A DNA stretch of 62,733 nt from NCBI GenBank assembly GCA_045539595.1, contig JAZQFQ010000111.1, positions 1-62,733 on the forward strand. The letters run 5' to 3'. Each line of letters begins with the position of its first letter. The stretch's first letter is position 1. The position numbers and the translations under genes are program-made. Origin of the DNA: SIG701 sp045539595 (GTDB lineage Bacteria; Bacillota; Clostridia; Oscillospirales; CAG-272). Positions 51,647-60,664 of this stretch are shown here, piece by piece. A model generated the notes under the pieces. It made no database searches. It was not told the DNA's origin and worked only from the letters and a program-made list of their open reading frames with translations.

Positions 51647-52964
51647 TTTCCTGCGGCGGTACGCCGCATCGGACATGCTCCGGCTTCATATGCCGGGGCA
51701 CAAGGGATCCCCACTTTTGGGCATGGAATCCTGGGACATCACGGAGATCGACGGGGCGGACGACCTGTTTCACCCGGACGGAATCATCCGCGAAAGCGAG
51801 GAGAACGCCGCCCGGCTCTTCGGATGCCGCACGCTGTATTCCACGGAGGGGGCCTCCCTCTCCATCCGCGCCATGCTGTATCTGGCGGTGCAATATGCCC
51901 GCTATCAGGGCAAATCCCCCCGGATTCTGGCGGGGCGGAATGCGCATCGATCCTTTTTGAGCGCGGCGGTGCTGCTCGATCTGGATGTGATCTGGCTGCA
52001 GCCGGCCAAGCAGGAGAGTTATCTCTCCTGCGCGCCCACGCCGGAGGAGATCGAGGAAATACTGTCCATGCCCGACGGCCCCACGGCGGTGTATCTCACA
52101 TCTCCCGATTATCTGGGGGGATGCGCCAATATTTCAGCAATTGCCGATGTTTGCCATCGGCACGGCGTTTTGCTTCTGGTGGACAATGCCCACGGGGCCT
52201 ATTTGAAATTCCTGCCCACCTCCGCCCATCCTATGGATCTGGGTGCGGATATGGTTTGCGATTCCGCCCACAAGACGCTCCCTGCCCTGACAGGCGCGGC
52301 TTATCTGCATCTGGCGGACACCATCCCCGAGGAAATTGCCGCCCAGGCGAAGCCGGCGATGGCGCTGTTCGGCACCACCAGTCCGTCCTATCTGATTCTG
52401 GCATCGCTGGACGCGGTAAACGGCTATCTGGATGACGGATACCGGGCTCGGCTGGCGGAAACGGTGGAGGAAATCCGCGGTTTGCGGGATGTGCTGACAC
52501 AGCACGGATACGTTCTCTACGGAGATGAACCGCTGAAGCTGACCGTATCCACCAAATCCTACGGATACGAGGGCGTGGATTTCGCCGATGCCCTGCGTGC
52601 GCGTGGAGTTGAGTGCGAGTTTGCCGATCGGGATTTTGCGGTGATGATGCTGACCCCCGAAACGGGTGAGGATGGTATCGCCCGCCTGCGGGAAGCGCTT
52701 TTGTCCATCCCGAAGCGGGCGGCAATCACCGAACGCCCGCCGGAAATGGGATTGCCCGAGCGGGTGATGTCCATCCGGGACGCGGCGATGGCGGCGAAGG
52801 AAATCATTCCGGCGAGAGAAAGTCTGGGACGGATTCTGTCCGATGTAAGCGTATCCTGCCCGCCGGCGGTGCCCATCGTAGTCAGCGGCGAGCGGATCGA
52901 CGTGGACGCGCTCCGGTGCTTTGACTATTACGGAATTGATGCATGCACGGTTGTGAAAAAATAA
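51627..52964 (+). CDS. PLP-dependent Orn/Lys/Arg decarboxylase-family protein
   Basis: A 445-residue fold-type I PLP enzyme of the Orn/Lys/Arg decarboxylase group, short form. It has HMPGHKG (21-27), STEGAS (the PLP phosphate segment), LLVDNAHGAYLKF (about 183-195) and CDSAHKTLPALTG with the PLP lysine at 216. Such enzymes make agmatine, cadaverine or putrescine from amino acids; the substrate is not clear here. It starts inside the end of scfB (20-nt overlap), so it is co-translated with the SCIFF maturase. Whether that is functional or only positional is unknown. No clear terminator follows, and a repeat element lies beyond. Confidence 0.9.
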   Translation: MTTPICDFLRRYAASDMLRLHMPGHKGSPLLGMESWDITEIDGADDLFHPDGIIRESEENAARLFGCRTLYSTEGASLSIRAMLYLAVQYARYQGKSPRILAGRNAHRSFLSAAVLLDLDVIWLQPAKQESYLSCAPTPEEIEEILSMPDGPTAVYLTSPDYLGGCANISAIADVCHRHGVLLLVDNAHGAYLKFLPTSAHPMDLGADMVCDSAHKTLPALTGAAYLHLADTIPEEIAAQAKPAMALFGTTSPSYLILASLDAVNGYLDDGYRARLAETVEEIRGLRDVLTQHGYVLYGDEPLKLTVSTKSYGYEGVDFADALRARGVECEFADRDFAVMMLTPETGEDGIARLREALLSIPKRAAITERPPEMGLPERVMSIRDAAMAAKEIIPARESLGRILSDVSVSCPPAVPIVVSGERIDVDALRCFDYYGIDACTVVKK

Positions 52965-53044
52965 AATAGACTTGCGGCATATGCGTCGGGTTATAAAAGA
53001 CAGTTTTTGTAATACTGCAACAGAAAGACGAACGTCTACATTCA

Positions 53045-53170
53045 GAGGCTCCCTTGTGTAAAGGGAGCTGTCGCGAAACGACTGAGGGATTGTTTTAGAA
53101 TAATTTTAACTCTTTTCAATCCCTCCGTCACGGCGTTGCCGTGCCACCTCCCTTTACACAAGGGAGGCTT
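53045..53170. repeat. MITE-like inverted repeat, about 125 bp
   Basis: The ends GAGGCTCCCTTGTGTAAAGG (53045 on) and the mirror CCTTTACACAAGGGAGGC (to 53168) are near-perfect reverse complements. A second inner pair, GAGGGATTG/CAATCCCTC (about 53084 and 53117), continues the symmetry. Each arm can also fold alone (CTCCCTT/AAGGGAG). It encodes no protein and ends with a T run, so it may also act as a terminator for the decarboxylase gene. Similar elements are widespread in gut Clostridia. Confidence 0.8.
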
Positions 53171-53197
53171 TTTATTTGCCAGCAAGTGCGCACTTAC

Positions 53198-53213
53198 TCA
53201 CCACCGGTGGTGA
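53198..53213. promoter_or_regulatory. 16-bp palindrome, possible protein-binding site
   Basis: TCACCACCGGTGGTGA is perfectly self-complementary. Its core CACCGGTG recurs beside the promoter of the XRE gene (54165-54176). No gene lies in 52965-53275, which holds only this site, the MITE-like repeat and a terminator. Confidence 0.35.
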
Positions 53214-53225
53214 TTGTGCGATATA

Positions 53226-53271
53226 AAACAATTCACCGCCGAGAGCGACCAAATGGTTACCCTCGGCGGTG
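53226..53271 (-). terminator. intrinsic terminator of the XRE gene
   Basis: A 10-bp inverted repeat CACCGCCGAG/CTCGGCGGTG (53234-53243 with 53262-53271), with GAATTGTTTT after it on the minus strand. The stop codon of the XRE gene is next to it. Confidence 0.7.
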
Positions 53272-53275
53272 TGAT

Positions 53276-54142
53276 TTATTCGTTTTCAAAATAAGGCTTG
53301 GTTCGATTACAAGTAAAATTGTAATAACATTGCCTTGCATTGATAAATTGGTATGCCATTATCAATAACGGACGAATTTCGGGATTACTCCACTTATGAT
53401 ATACCTTGATTATGCTGTCATCCAAAGTTAAGCTATCTTCATTCAAAAGACCGTATTTAACAAGTAACGGTTCGATTTCAAGAAATCTTTCAAGTGTAAT
53501 TCCAATTTTCTTAGCCATCATATCCGCCGTGTACTGACTTGTTTCTGTTGTGGTTTGCGTGAAAATGATCGCTTTCATTCCGTCTTCCGAAGCGAGCAAT
53601 GAGAAGAACTCTCCAAAGTTCTTTTCGGATAACAGTTTTTTGGATATTTCGGGCGTATCACTGACCGCACAAAAGAACGGAAAGTTTTCTACAAGAGATA
53701 AATACGTCGTTCCCTCATTGTTGATGATTTGAGATGTTATTTGCTGATTGCCACAATTCTTTTCAATGACATCCTTTAAAAGAAGTCGGCTCTCATTGCC
53801 GAAATATGCACTTTGCAAAGTCCATATAGTTTCAAACATAAATTTGAAAAAATCTATTTTATCTTCTTTGCAATGGGTCTTTTGAAGGCAAAATTTAAAC
53901 AAATCATCAAGAATATCATCTTGAGAGTAATCGGATATCTTTTTATCTACTCCAAATAAGGCATCAATAGACACCCCTAAAATCTTGGAAATAGCCGGCA
54001 ACAGATAAGTATCGGGAATGCCTCCGTTTTCCCATTTCGACACAGCTTGTCCCGAAACGCCTACTAATTCCCCAAGCTGTTCTTGCGTATAGCCTTTAAG
54101 TTTTCTATATTTTGCAATCTTTTCTCCGATTTTGAGTTCCAT
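53276..54142 (-). CDS. XRE-family regulator with a large C-terminal domain
   Basis: A 288-residue protein with an N-terminal helix-turn-helix at about residues 5-60 (LKGYTQEQLGELVGVSGQAVSKWENGG), then PDTYLLPAISKILGVSIDALFG, as in XRE proteins of gut Clostridia. The rest (about 75-288) is helical; near its end are EIEPLLVKYGLL-like segments. It may sense a ligand. The ATG at 54142 has GGAGG upstream; a GTG four codons earlier falls inside this site. Codon usage is AT-richer than in its neighbours, and it is next to a repeat element, so it may be acquired DNA. Confidence 0.85.
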   Translation of the reverse strand: MELKIGEKIAKYRKLKGYTQEQLGELVGVSGQAVSKWENGGIPDTYLLPAISKILGVSIDALFGVDKKISDYSQDDILDDLFKFCLQKTHCKEDKIDFFKFMFETIWTLQSAYFGNESRLLLKDVIEKNCGNQQITSQIINNEGTTYLSLVENFPFFCAVSDTPEISKKLLSEKNFGEFFSLLASEDGMKAIIFTQTTTETSQYTADMMAKKIGITLERFLEIEPLLVKYGLLNEDSLTLDDSIIKVYHKWSNPEIRPLLIMAYQFINARQCYYNFTCNRTKPYFENE

Positions 54143-54164
54143 AATAACCTCCACAGTTTCATTA

Positions 54165-54209
54165 TCACCGGTGTGAGGTTATTATATCTCAAATCTCGCT
54201 TTGATACAA
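54165..54209 (-). promoter_or_regulatory. promoter of the XRE gene with near-palindromic site
   Basis: On the minus strand TTGTAT (complement of 54204-54209), 17 nt, TATAAT (complement of 54181-54186). Directly downstream is TCACCGGTGTGA (54165-54176), a near palindrome at the transcription start. It shares CACCGGTG with the palindrome at 53198-53213. Confidence 0.6.
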
Positions 54210-54280
54210 TAGATGCAATGTTTCGTTTCACAACCCAGAGTTGAATATTGCGTCTAAAATTGCAATGCTTGGCAAAAAAA

Positions 54281-54308
54281 GCAGAGAACGAAAAGACATT
54301 CTCCGCTT
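54281..54308. terminator. bidirectional terminator after tgt
   Basis: GCAGAGAA (54281-54288) pairs with TTCTCCGC (54299-54306) with one mismatch. A/T runs flank both sides (seven A before, six T after), so it can end tgt transcription on the minus strand. Confidence 0.75.
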
Positions 54309-54381
54309 TTTTCCTGTCAGTAGGTAATGAATTCTTAAAACTGTCCTTTAGCACCCAAAACTAAAACCGCAAGTCTTTTTT

Positions 54382-55539
54382 TCAATCCTGAGATCTCTCC
54401 GCCAGAAGGTTATGATACTTCTGGTAGAAGCTCTCGAAGTAGTCGCCGTCCAACGCATCGCGGATCTTCTTCATCAGATCGTTATAGAAATACAGATTGT
54501 GCAGAACGGCCAGGCGCATGCCGAGGGCTTCCTTTGCCTTGATCAGGTGGCGGATATATCCGCGGCTGTGAAGCCGGCAGGCGGGGCATCCGCAATTCTC
54601 GTCGATGGGGCGTGAATCCCGGGCGTATTTCTCATTGAGCAGATTCATCTTGCCGTGCCACGTGAACAGATTGCCGTGGCGGGCGTTACGGGAAGGCATG
54701 ACGCAGTCGAAGAAATCCACGCCGCGATGGACACCCTCCAGAATATTCTGGGGCGTGCCCACGCCCATCAGATAGCGTGGCTTATTCTCGGGCATATAGG
54801 GCTCCACCGCCTCGATGATGCGGTACATTTCCTCCGCTTCCTCGCCCACGGCCAGGCCGCCGATGGCATATCCGTCCAGATCCATCTCCGTGATCTGCTG
54901 CATATGGCGGATGCGCAGATCCTCGTAGGTACTGCCCTGATTGATGCCGAACAGCATTTGCCTCGGATTGATGGTATCGGGCAGTTTGGACAGCCGCTCC
55001 AACTCTGCCTTGCAGCGGAGCAGCCAGCGGGTAGTACGGTCGCAGGAATGTTTTACGTAATTGTACTCGGCGGGGTTCTCGATGCACTCATCAAAAGCCA
55101 TGGCGATGGTGGATGCCAGGTGAGACTGGATACGCATGCTCTCCTCCGGGCCCATGAAGATGCGCTTGCCATCGATGTGGGAGGCGAAGTACACGCCCTC
55201 CTCTTTGATGCGGCGCAGCTGAGACAGTGAAAACACCTGGAATCCGCCGCTGTCGGTGAGAGTGGGGCCACTCCATCCGCTGAACTTCTGGAGGCCGCCC
55301 AACTCGTGCACCAAACCATCCCCGGGACGGAGATGAAGGTGATAAGTATTGGACAGCATGACCTGGCAGTTCACATCCCGCAGATCCTCCGCCGCGATGC
55401 CGCCCTTGATGGCGGCACAGGTGGCCACGTTCATGAATATGGGAGTCTCAATCTCGCCATGAGGGGTGATGAGACAGCCGCGGCGGGCTTTCCCGTCTTT
55501 TTTCTTAAGAATAAACATATTGGATGTCGTTTTCGTCAC
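54382..55539 (-). CDS. tgt: tRNA-guanine transglycosylase
   Basis: Exchanges guanine-34 for preQ1 in tRNAs for Asp, Asn, His and Tyr on the way to queuosine. The 385-residue protein has LTDSGGFQVFSLS (about 95-107, catalytic Asp), YLMGVGTPQNILEGV, FDCVMPSRNARHG (second catalytic Asp) and the zinc site CGCPACRLHSRGYIRHL. The start is the GTG overlapping the mutL stop (GTGA); an ATG seven codons later is an alternative. Last gene of the miaB-ricA-mutS-mutL-tgt operon, so two tRNA modification genes flank mismatch repair. Confidence 0.95.
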   Translation of the reverse strand: MTKTTSNMFILKKKDGKARRGCLITPHGEIETPIFMNVATCAAIKGGIAAEDLRDVNCQVMLSNTYHLHLRPGDGLVHELGGLQKFSGWSGPTLTDSGGFQVFSLSQLRRIKEEGVYFASHIDGKRIFMGPEESMRIQSHLASTIAMAFDECIENPAEYNYVKHSCDRTTRWLLRCKAELERLSKLPDTINPRQMLFGINQGSTYEDLRIRHMQQITEMDLDGYAIGGLAVGEEAEEMYRIIEAVEPYMPENKPRYLMGVGTPQNILEGVHRGVDFFDCVMPSRNARHGNLFTWHGKMNLLNEKYARDSRPIDENCGCPACRLHSRGYIRHLIKAKEALGMRLAVLHNLYFYNDLMKKIRDALDGDYFESFYQKYHNLLAERSQD

Positions 55540-57575
55540 AACAGGCGCGAAAACTGCCTTTCAATGGAATTTTTACGAATTTCAAAGGCCACGGGACGCC
55601 CGTGGGGGCAAGTCTTGATGGCGGACGTGCCATCCTTCGGCACGCACAGGATCCGGTCGCAGACCCATTTGATGCTTTCGCCGTTATACAATCGGCCGCC
55701 TTTGATGGCCGCTTTGCAGGATGCCTGGTACAGCCGCTCCTCAAAGAACGCCTCGCTGGTGCTTTCCACCGTACCGGTACCGTCGGCGATTCGTCCGGCC
55801 AGAACAGCCAGCATCTCGGGGGCGGCATCCCGGGAGATCTCCGTGGGGATCTCGTGGATCTGCACGCCGTTTACATCCCGGCGGAAGGAGAATCCGATGG
55901 CTTCGATCTGCTCCCGATGCTCCTCCAGCGCGGCGATTTCCGTCTCTGTCATGGGCACGGGGATCGGGAACATAAGCACCTGGGCACTCTTTTTGCGAGC
56001 ACGCATATTTTCACACAGCTGATCGAACAGAATCCGCTCGTGGGCGGCGTGCTTATCGATGAGGATCAACCGATCCTCCAGCTGGACGATGACGTAGCAG
56101 TTGTACGCCTCACCGATGATGACGTAGTCGGGAATCTCCGGAGTTTCCGCCGCCGTATCCGTCACCGGGATCGGCTCTACTTCCGCCTTGGATTTCGACG
56201 GGGGGATGGGTCCCGGATCCTCAAAGGTGATGGGCTTCGGCGGTACGGCGGGAGATGGGTTTGCCTGCGGCGGTGTCAGAGTCGGTGCCGATTCCGTTTG
56301 CGGGATCTCCTCTATCGGCGCCTGCCGGGGAATCTCCTGCTTGCTGATCGCGGGAGCAGGCGTCGCCGCGGCCTGCATACCGGGGGTATTCAGGCGGATC
56401 TGAGATCGTACCGCGTTGGGGGACGGATCTCCTTTGGCGATAAAGGTGCTGAGCAGTTTGCTGGCCTCCTTATCGCTGACCCAGAAGGGATTGGCGGACA
56501 CGCCGCTTTTGCCGGTCGTTTGGGGCACAGCCGCGGTCGGTTTCGCTCCTGCGCCGGGGCGGGCGATGGTCAGCTCCGGCCGGGCGGAGGATGCCTCCAG
56601 GGCACTCTTCACCGCGTAATAGACCACGTCGAAGATGATCTTTTCATTGGAGAATTTGACCTCCAACTTGGCGGGATGGACGTTCACGTCCACCGCCGCG
56701 GGATTCAACTCAATATTCAATACGCAAAAGGGGAATTTCTCAGCGGGGATCCGGCTCACATAGGCCTGCTCCAAGGCGGCAGCGGCGGTACGGCTTTTCA
56801 CGTAGCGGCCGTTGATGAAGAAATTCTCCATATTCCGATTGGAGCGGACGCTGTCCGCATCGGATACATATCCCCACACGCGGATGCCGCCGTCGGTGCG
56901 GTCCACGCTCAGCATCCGTCCGGCAGTTTCCCGCCCGTACAGGGCGAAAACCGTATTGCGGAGCTCGCCGTCACCGGCGGTCATGAATTTTACCTCGCCG
57001 TCCGTGATGTAGCGGATGGACACCTCCGGTTTGGACAAAGCTATTTTTTCCACCACGCCCGTGACCGCCACGGTCTCCGTGGAATTCTTTTTCAGGAATT
57101 TGCGGCGGGCGGGCACATTGAAGAACAACTCCTCCACGATCACGGTGGTGCCGGGGGCGCATCCCGTTTCCGTCACGCTGACCACGCTGCCGCCGTCACA
57201 GGACAAGAGGGCACCAAATTCCGCATCCGCCACTTTGGAGAAGATGCGCACCCGGGACACGGCGGATATGGCCGCCAGGGCCTCGCCGCGGAAGCCCAGG
57301 GTGGCAATGCCGTCCAGATCATTCGCTTCGCGGATTTTGCTGGTGGCGTGGCGCAGCACGGCCACAGGCAGATCCTCCGCTTCCATGCCGCACCCATTGT
57401 CGGAGACACGGATGAAGGACACGCCGCCGTTCTGGATCTCCACCGTGATGGAGGTGGCACCTGCATCCAGAGCGTTCTCCATCAGTTCCTTAACCACGGA
57501 GGCGGGGCGATCCACCACCTCACCGGCCGCGATCAGATTGGCAACATCAAAGCTGAGTACGTTGATTTTTCCCAT
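55536..57575 (-). CDS. mutL: DNA mismatch repair protein MutL (endonuclease type)
   Basis: A 679-residue GHKL ATPase that links MutS to strand removal. The N-terminal domain has VDRPASVVKELMENALDAG (about 20-38), DNGCGM and GFRGEALAAISAV. A proline-rich linker (about 330-460) leads to the dimer domain. That holds the endonuclease motif DKHAAHERI (about 519) and CPHGRPV near the end, so this MutL probably nicks DNA itself, as expected where no MutH exists. It starts 18 nt after mutS. Confidence 0.96.
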   Translation of the reverse strand: MGKINVLSFDVANLIAAGEVVDRPASVVKELMENALDAGATSITVEIQNGGVSFIRVSDNGCGMEAEDLPVAVLRHATSKIREANDLDGIATLGFRGEALAAISAVSRVRIFSKVADAEFGALLSCDGGSVVSVTETGCAPGTTVIVEELFFNVPARRKFLKKNSTETVAVTGVVEKIALSKPEVSIRYITDGEVKFMTAGDGELRNTVFALYGRETAGRMLSVDRTDGGIRVWGYVSDADSVRSNRNMENFFINGRYVKSRTAAAALEQAYVSRIPAEKFPFCVLNIELNPAAVDVNVHPAKLEVKFSNEKIIFDVVYYAVKSALEASSARPELTIARPGAGAKPTAAVPQTTGKSGVSANPFWVSDKEASKLLSTFIAKGDPSPNAVRSQIRLNTPGMQAAATPAPAISKQEIPRQAPIEEIPQTESAPTLTPPQANPSPAVPPKPITFEDPGPIPPSKSKAEVEPIPVTDTAAETPEIPDYVIIGEAYNCYVIVQLEDRLILIDKHAAHERILFDQLCENMRARKKSAQVLMFPIPVPMTETEIAALEEHREQIEAIGFSFRRDVNGVQIHEIPTEISRDAAPEMLAVLAGRIADGTGTVESTSEAFFEERLYQASCKAAIKGGRLYNGESIKWVCDRILCVPKDGTSAIKTCPHGRPVAFEIRKNSIERQFSRLL

Positions 57576-57593
57576 ATCGGATCTCCGTTCTCA

Positions 57594-60185
57594 TCACAGA
57601 ATCATCTTTTTCCATTCGTAAAGCAACCCTATGGCCTCAATGGGGGTCAGGGTATTGATATCCAGGGTTTTGAGCTTTTCCTTAATTTCCTCGGCGGCAC
57701 TGTCCGCAAAGGTGAGGGGCTGGGATGCGAAGATATCCTCCTTCGCCTTGGAGGCTGATTTTGGCTCGGGACGCGTTTCCTCCAAGGTGCGGAGGATTTC
57801 CTTGGCCCGGCGGGTGATCTCGGAGGGGACACCTGCCAGCTGGGCCACCTCGATGCCGTAGCTGTCGTCGGTGGGACCGCGGACGATCTTACGGAGGAAG
57901 GTCAACTCCCCTCCCCGCTTCTTGGCGGCCACGTTGTAATTGACCACGCCCCGGATCTCCTTTTCCAGTTCCGTCAGTTCGTGATAGTGGGTGGCAAACA
58001 TGGTTTTCGCCCCCAATTTCTTGCCGGAGGTGTATTCTGCCACGGCGCGGGCGATGCTCATGCCGTCGTAGGTGCTGGTGCCGCGGCCGATCTCGTCGTA
58101 AATGATGAAGCTGCGGCGGGTAGCATTGGCCAGAATGAAGGCCACTTCCTTCATTTCCAGCATGAAGGTGGACTGGCCCGAGGCCAGATCATCCGACGCG
58201 CCCACGCGGGTGAACAGCCGATCCACCACACCGATCCGAGCGGAGGTGGCAGGCACGAAGGAGCCGATCTGCGCCATCAGGATAATGAGGGCGCTCTGGC
58301 GCATATAGGTAGATTTACCAGCCATATTGGGGCCGGTGATCAGCATCAGCCGGTTATCGGTGCAATCCAGATAGGCGTCGTTGGGAACGAAATAGGAATC
58401 CCGCACGAACTGCTCCACCACAGGATGCCGTCCGTCTTTGATATCCACGATATCGCTGCAGTCCACCTCAGGACAAACGTAGTGATTGTGGGCCGCCACC
58501 TGGGCCAGGCTGACGTACACATCGATCCGTGCCAGGGCGGATGCCGCGGCGCGGATACGCTCGGCGGACAAAGCGATCTGGTCCCGGATGGCCACGAACA
58601 ACTCGTATTCCAATCCCTGCACCTTATCCGCCGCGCCCAGAATGGTGGACTCGGTGCGCTTCAATTCATCGGTTATGTATCGCTCCGCGTTGGCCAGGGT
58701 CTGTTTGCGGATGTAATGCTCGGGCACCAGGTTCTGGAAAGACTTGGTGACCTCGATATAGTAGCCGAACACCCGGTTGTAGCTGACACGCAGATTGCGG
58801 ATGCCGGTTTTTTCTCTTTCTTCTGCTTCGATTCGCTCGATCCAGCCCTTGCCGCCCTGCATAACGGAGCGCAGCTCATCCACTTCGGCACTGTAACCGT
58901 CCCGGATGATACCGCCCTCACGGATGGTAAAGGGAGGCTCGTCCACGATAGCCGTATCGATCAACTCCCGGATATCCGTCAGGGGATCGATGGATTCGGC
59001 GATGGCGCGGAGTTCCTCCGATGTGGCTTTTTCCGTCAGCAGAGCCTTGATATCGGGCAAGGTACGGATGCTCTGGCTGATGGCACGCAGATCCCGGCCG
59101 CCGGCCGTTCCCACGCTGATCTTGGTGATCAGACGCTCGATGTCCAGAAGATCCGAGAGAAGCGAGTGCAGATCCTCCCGCAGCATGAAATCGCCGTACA
59201 GTTCATTGACCGCGCCCTGGCGACGGTGGATGCGGGAAATATCGGTGAGGGGATGCTCAATATAGCTGCGCAGAAGGCGGGCGCCCATGGAAGTGGACGT
59301 CTTGTCCAGCACCCACAAAAGGGAGCCGCGGCGCTCCTTCGTCAGCATAGTTTCACAAAGTTCCAGATTCCGCCTTGTAGCGATGTCCATCTCCAGAAAC
59401 TGGGTGGACTGATACAGATGCAATTCTTTCAAGAAGGAAACATCCCGCATCTGGGTCTCGGCGATATAGGCTGCCGCCGCCCCGGCGGCTACCAAGGCCG
59501 CGGGATCGGTATCCTCCACATGGACGCCGAACTGCTCCTCCGCCCGGGCGATGGCCTCGGATTTGACGAAGTATTCCACCCGGCCGTCCTCGAAGAGGCC
59601 GCGGATACGCTCCGCATAAAACTCCTTCAAGCCGGGAAGAAGGTCGGCGGTGGTATTAAGGATCACTTCCTTGGGGGCGTAGGTGGACAACTCGTTCTGG
59701 AGTTGGGATACCACATCGCCGCCGCGGAAGGAGGTGGCGCACACATACGCCGTGGACACATCCGCAAAGCAGACACCGGCGGTTTCCCCGTCGTAGACGA
59801 TGGTGGCCAGATAGTTGTTCTGGGTATCCTCCAGCAGATCGTTCTCCACCACCGTGCCGGGGGTGATGATCCGCACCACCTCACGGCGCACCAATCCCTT
59901 GGCCTTAGCGGGATCCTCGGTCTGCTCGCAGATGGCCACCTTGTAGCCCATGGAGATCAGCTTGCCGATATAGCCCTCGCAGGAATGATAAGGCACGCCG
60001 CACATGGGTGCCCTCTCCTCCTCGCCGCAATCCCGGCCGGTGAGGGTCAGGGACAGAAGCTCGGACACCAGTTTGGCATCATCAAAAAACATCTCGTAAA
60101 AGTCGCCGAGACGGTAAAACAGGATAAAATCCTTATACTGTTCTTTGATATCCATGTACTGCTGCATCATGGGTGACAATGCCAT
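57594..60185 (-). CDS. mutS: DNA mismatch repair protein MutS
   Basis: An 863-residue MutS1. The mismatch-reading motif is FYRLGDFYEMF (residues 33-43, Phe and Glu), and GVPYHSCEGYIGKL follows. The ATPase has Walker A GPNMAGKSTYMRQ (about 616-628), DEIGRGTSTYDGMSIA and ATHYHELTELE. The C-terminus has the short dimer-helix region. It lies between the RicA-like gene and mutL, an order that also occurs in Bacillus. Confidence 0.97.
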   Translation of the reverse strand: MALSPMMQQYMDIKEQYKDFILFYRLGDFYEMFFDDAKLVSELLSLTLTGRDCGEEERAPMCGVPYHSCEGYIGKLISMGYKVAICEQTEDPAKAKGLVRREVVRIITPGTVVENDLLEDTQNNYLATIVYDGETAGVCFADVSTAYVCATSFRGGDVVSQLQNELSTYAPKEVILNTTADLLPGLKEFYAERIRGLFEDGRVEYFVKSEAIARAEEQFGVHVEDTDPAALVAAGAAAAYIAETQMRDVSFLKELHLYQSTQFLEMDIATRRNLELCETMLTKERRGSLLWVLDKTSTSMGARLLRSYIEHPLTDISRIHRRQGAVNELYGDFMLREDLHSLLSDLLDIERLITKISVGTAGGRDLRAISQSIRTLPDIKALLTEKATSEELRAIAESIDPLTDIRELIDTAIVDEPPFTIREGGIIRDGYSAEVDELRSVMQGGKGWIERIEAEEREKTGIRNLRVSYNRVFGYYIEVTKSFQNLVPEHYIRKQTLANAERYITDELKRTESTILGAADKVQGLEYELFVAIRDQIALSAERIRAAASALARIDVYVSLAQVAAHNHYVCPEVDCSDIVDIKDGRHPVVEQFVRDSYFVPNDAYLDCTDNRLMLITGPNMAGKSTYMRQSALIILMAQIGSFVPATSARIGVVDRLFTRVGASDDLASGQSTFMLEMKEVAFILANATRRSFIIYDEIGRGTSTYDGMSIARAVAEYTSGKKLGAKTMFATHYHELTELEKEIRGVVNYNVAAKKRGGELTFLRKIVRGPTDDSYGIEVAQLAGVPSEITRRAKEILRTLEETRPEPKSASKAKEDIFASQPLTFADSAAEEIKEKLKTLDINTLTPIEAIGLLYEWKKMIL

Positions 60186-60221
60186 GTTTTATACCATACC
60201 TTTCTTTCGGTTCCGTATTTC

Positions 60222-60635
60222 TTATTTGCCCGCGCTGCTGCAATCGGCGTGACAGGTGGAGCAGTTATGGGTGCAGGCACGGCGTCCGGTGATAAAGAAC
60301 TCCAGCTCTGCATTGACCATCTGCACAAACGCATCGCTTTCTTCCTTGGCGCGGATGAAATCCCGGTAGGAAGCATTGTTTGTGATGCTCTCATACAGCT
60401 CATCGATGCGCTTCTGGATGCAGGCGATCATCTCCTCGTTGCGCTCCTCGTGGGCGAACTGCTCGGACAGGGCCGCCTGATGAACGTTGTACTCCGTAAT
60501 CATGGAAAGGACCTCGGGATCCTTTTCGTAGACCTCGGCGGCGGCCTCGTAGGCCTGGTACCGCTTATCGGCACGGATCAATTTGGCCAAGGCCTCGGTG
60601 GCCTCGCGAATCTCTCTCGAAATATACTCTGCCAT
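60222..60635 (-). CDS. YlbF/YmcA-family protein with C-terminal Cys cluster (RicA-like)
   Basis: A 137-residue, mostly helical protein of the YlbF/YmcA family. In Bacillus subtilis RicA (YmcA), RicF (YlbF) and RicT form a complex with iron-sulphur clusters that acts in mRNA processing and development. The order miaB-here-mutS-mutL matches ymcB-ymcA-cotE-mutS-mutL of Bacillus, so RicA is the best match. The C-terminus carries Cys121-x3-Cys125-x2-Cys128-x3-Cys132, likely a metal or cluster site. The start MAEYISREIREA is preferred; a TTG 11 codons earlier overlaps the miaB stop. Confidence 0.8.
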   Translation of the reverse strand: MAEYISREIREATEALAKLIRADKRYQAYEAAAEVYEKDPEVLSMITEYNVHQAALSEQFAHEERNEEMIACIQKRIDELYESITNNASYRDFIRAKEESDAFVQMVNAELEFFITGRRACTHNCSTCHADCSSAGK

Positions 60636-60664
60636 ATCTGTTACACTTCTTTCTTGAAATTTTA

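Noticed and set aside
53141..53368. 75-codon plus-strand frame after the decarboxylase gene
   Set aside because: Made of MITE arm, palindrome and terminator sequence; no ribosome site.
55524..60176. Two long plus-strand open frames opposite mutL and mutS
   Set aside because: Shadows; the minus-strand genes have clear family motifs and an operon structure.
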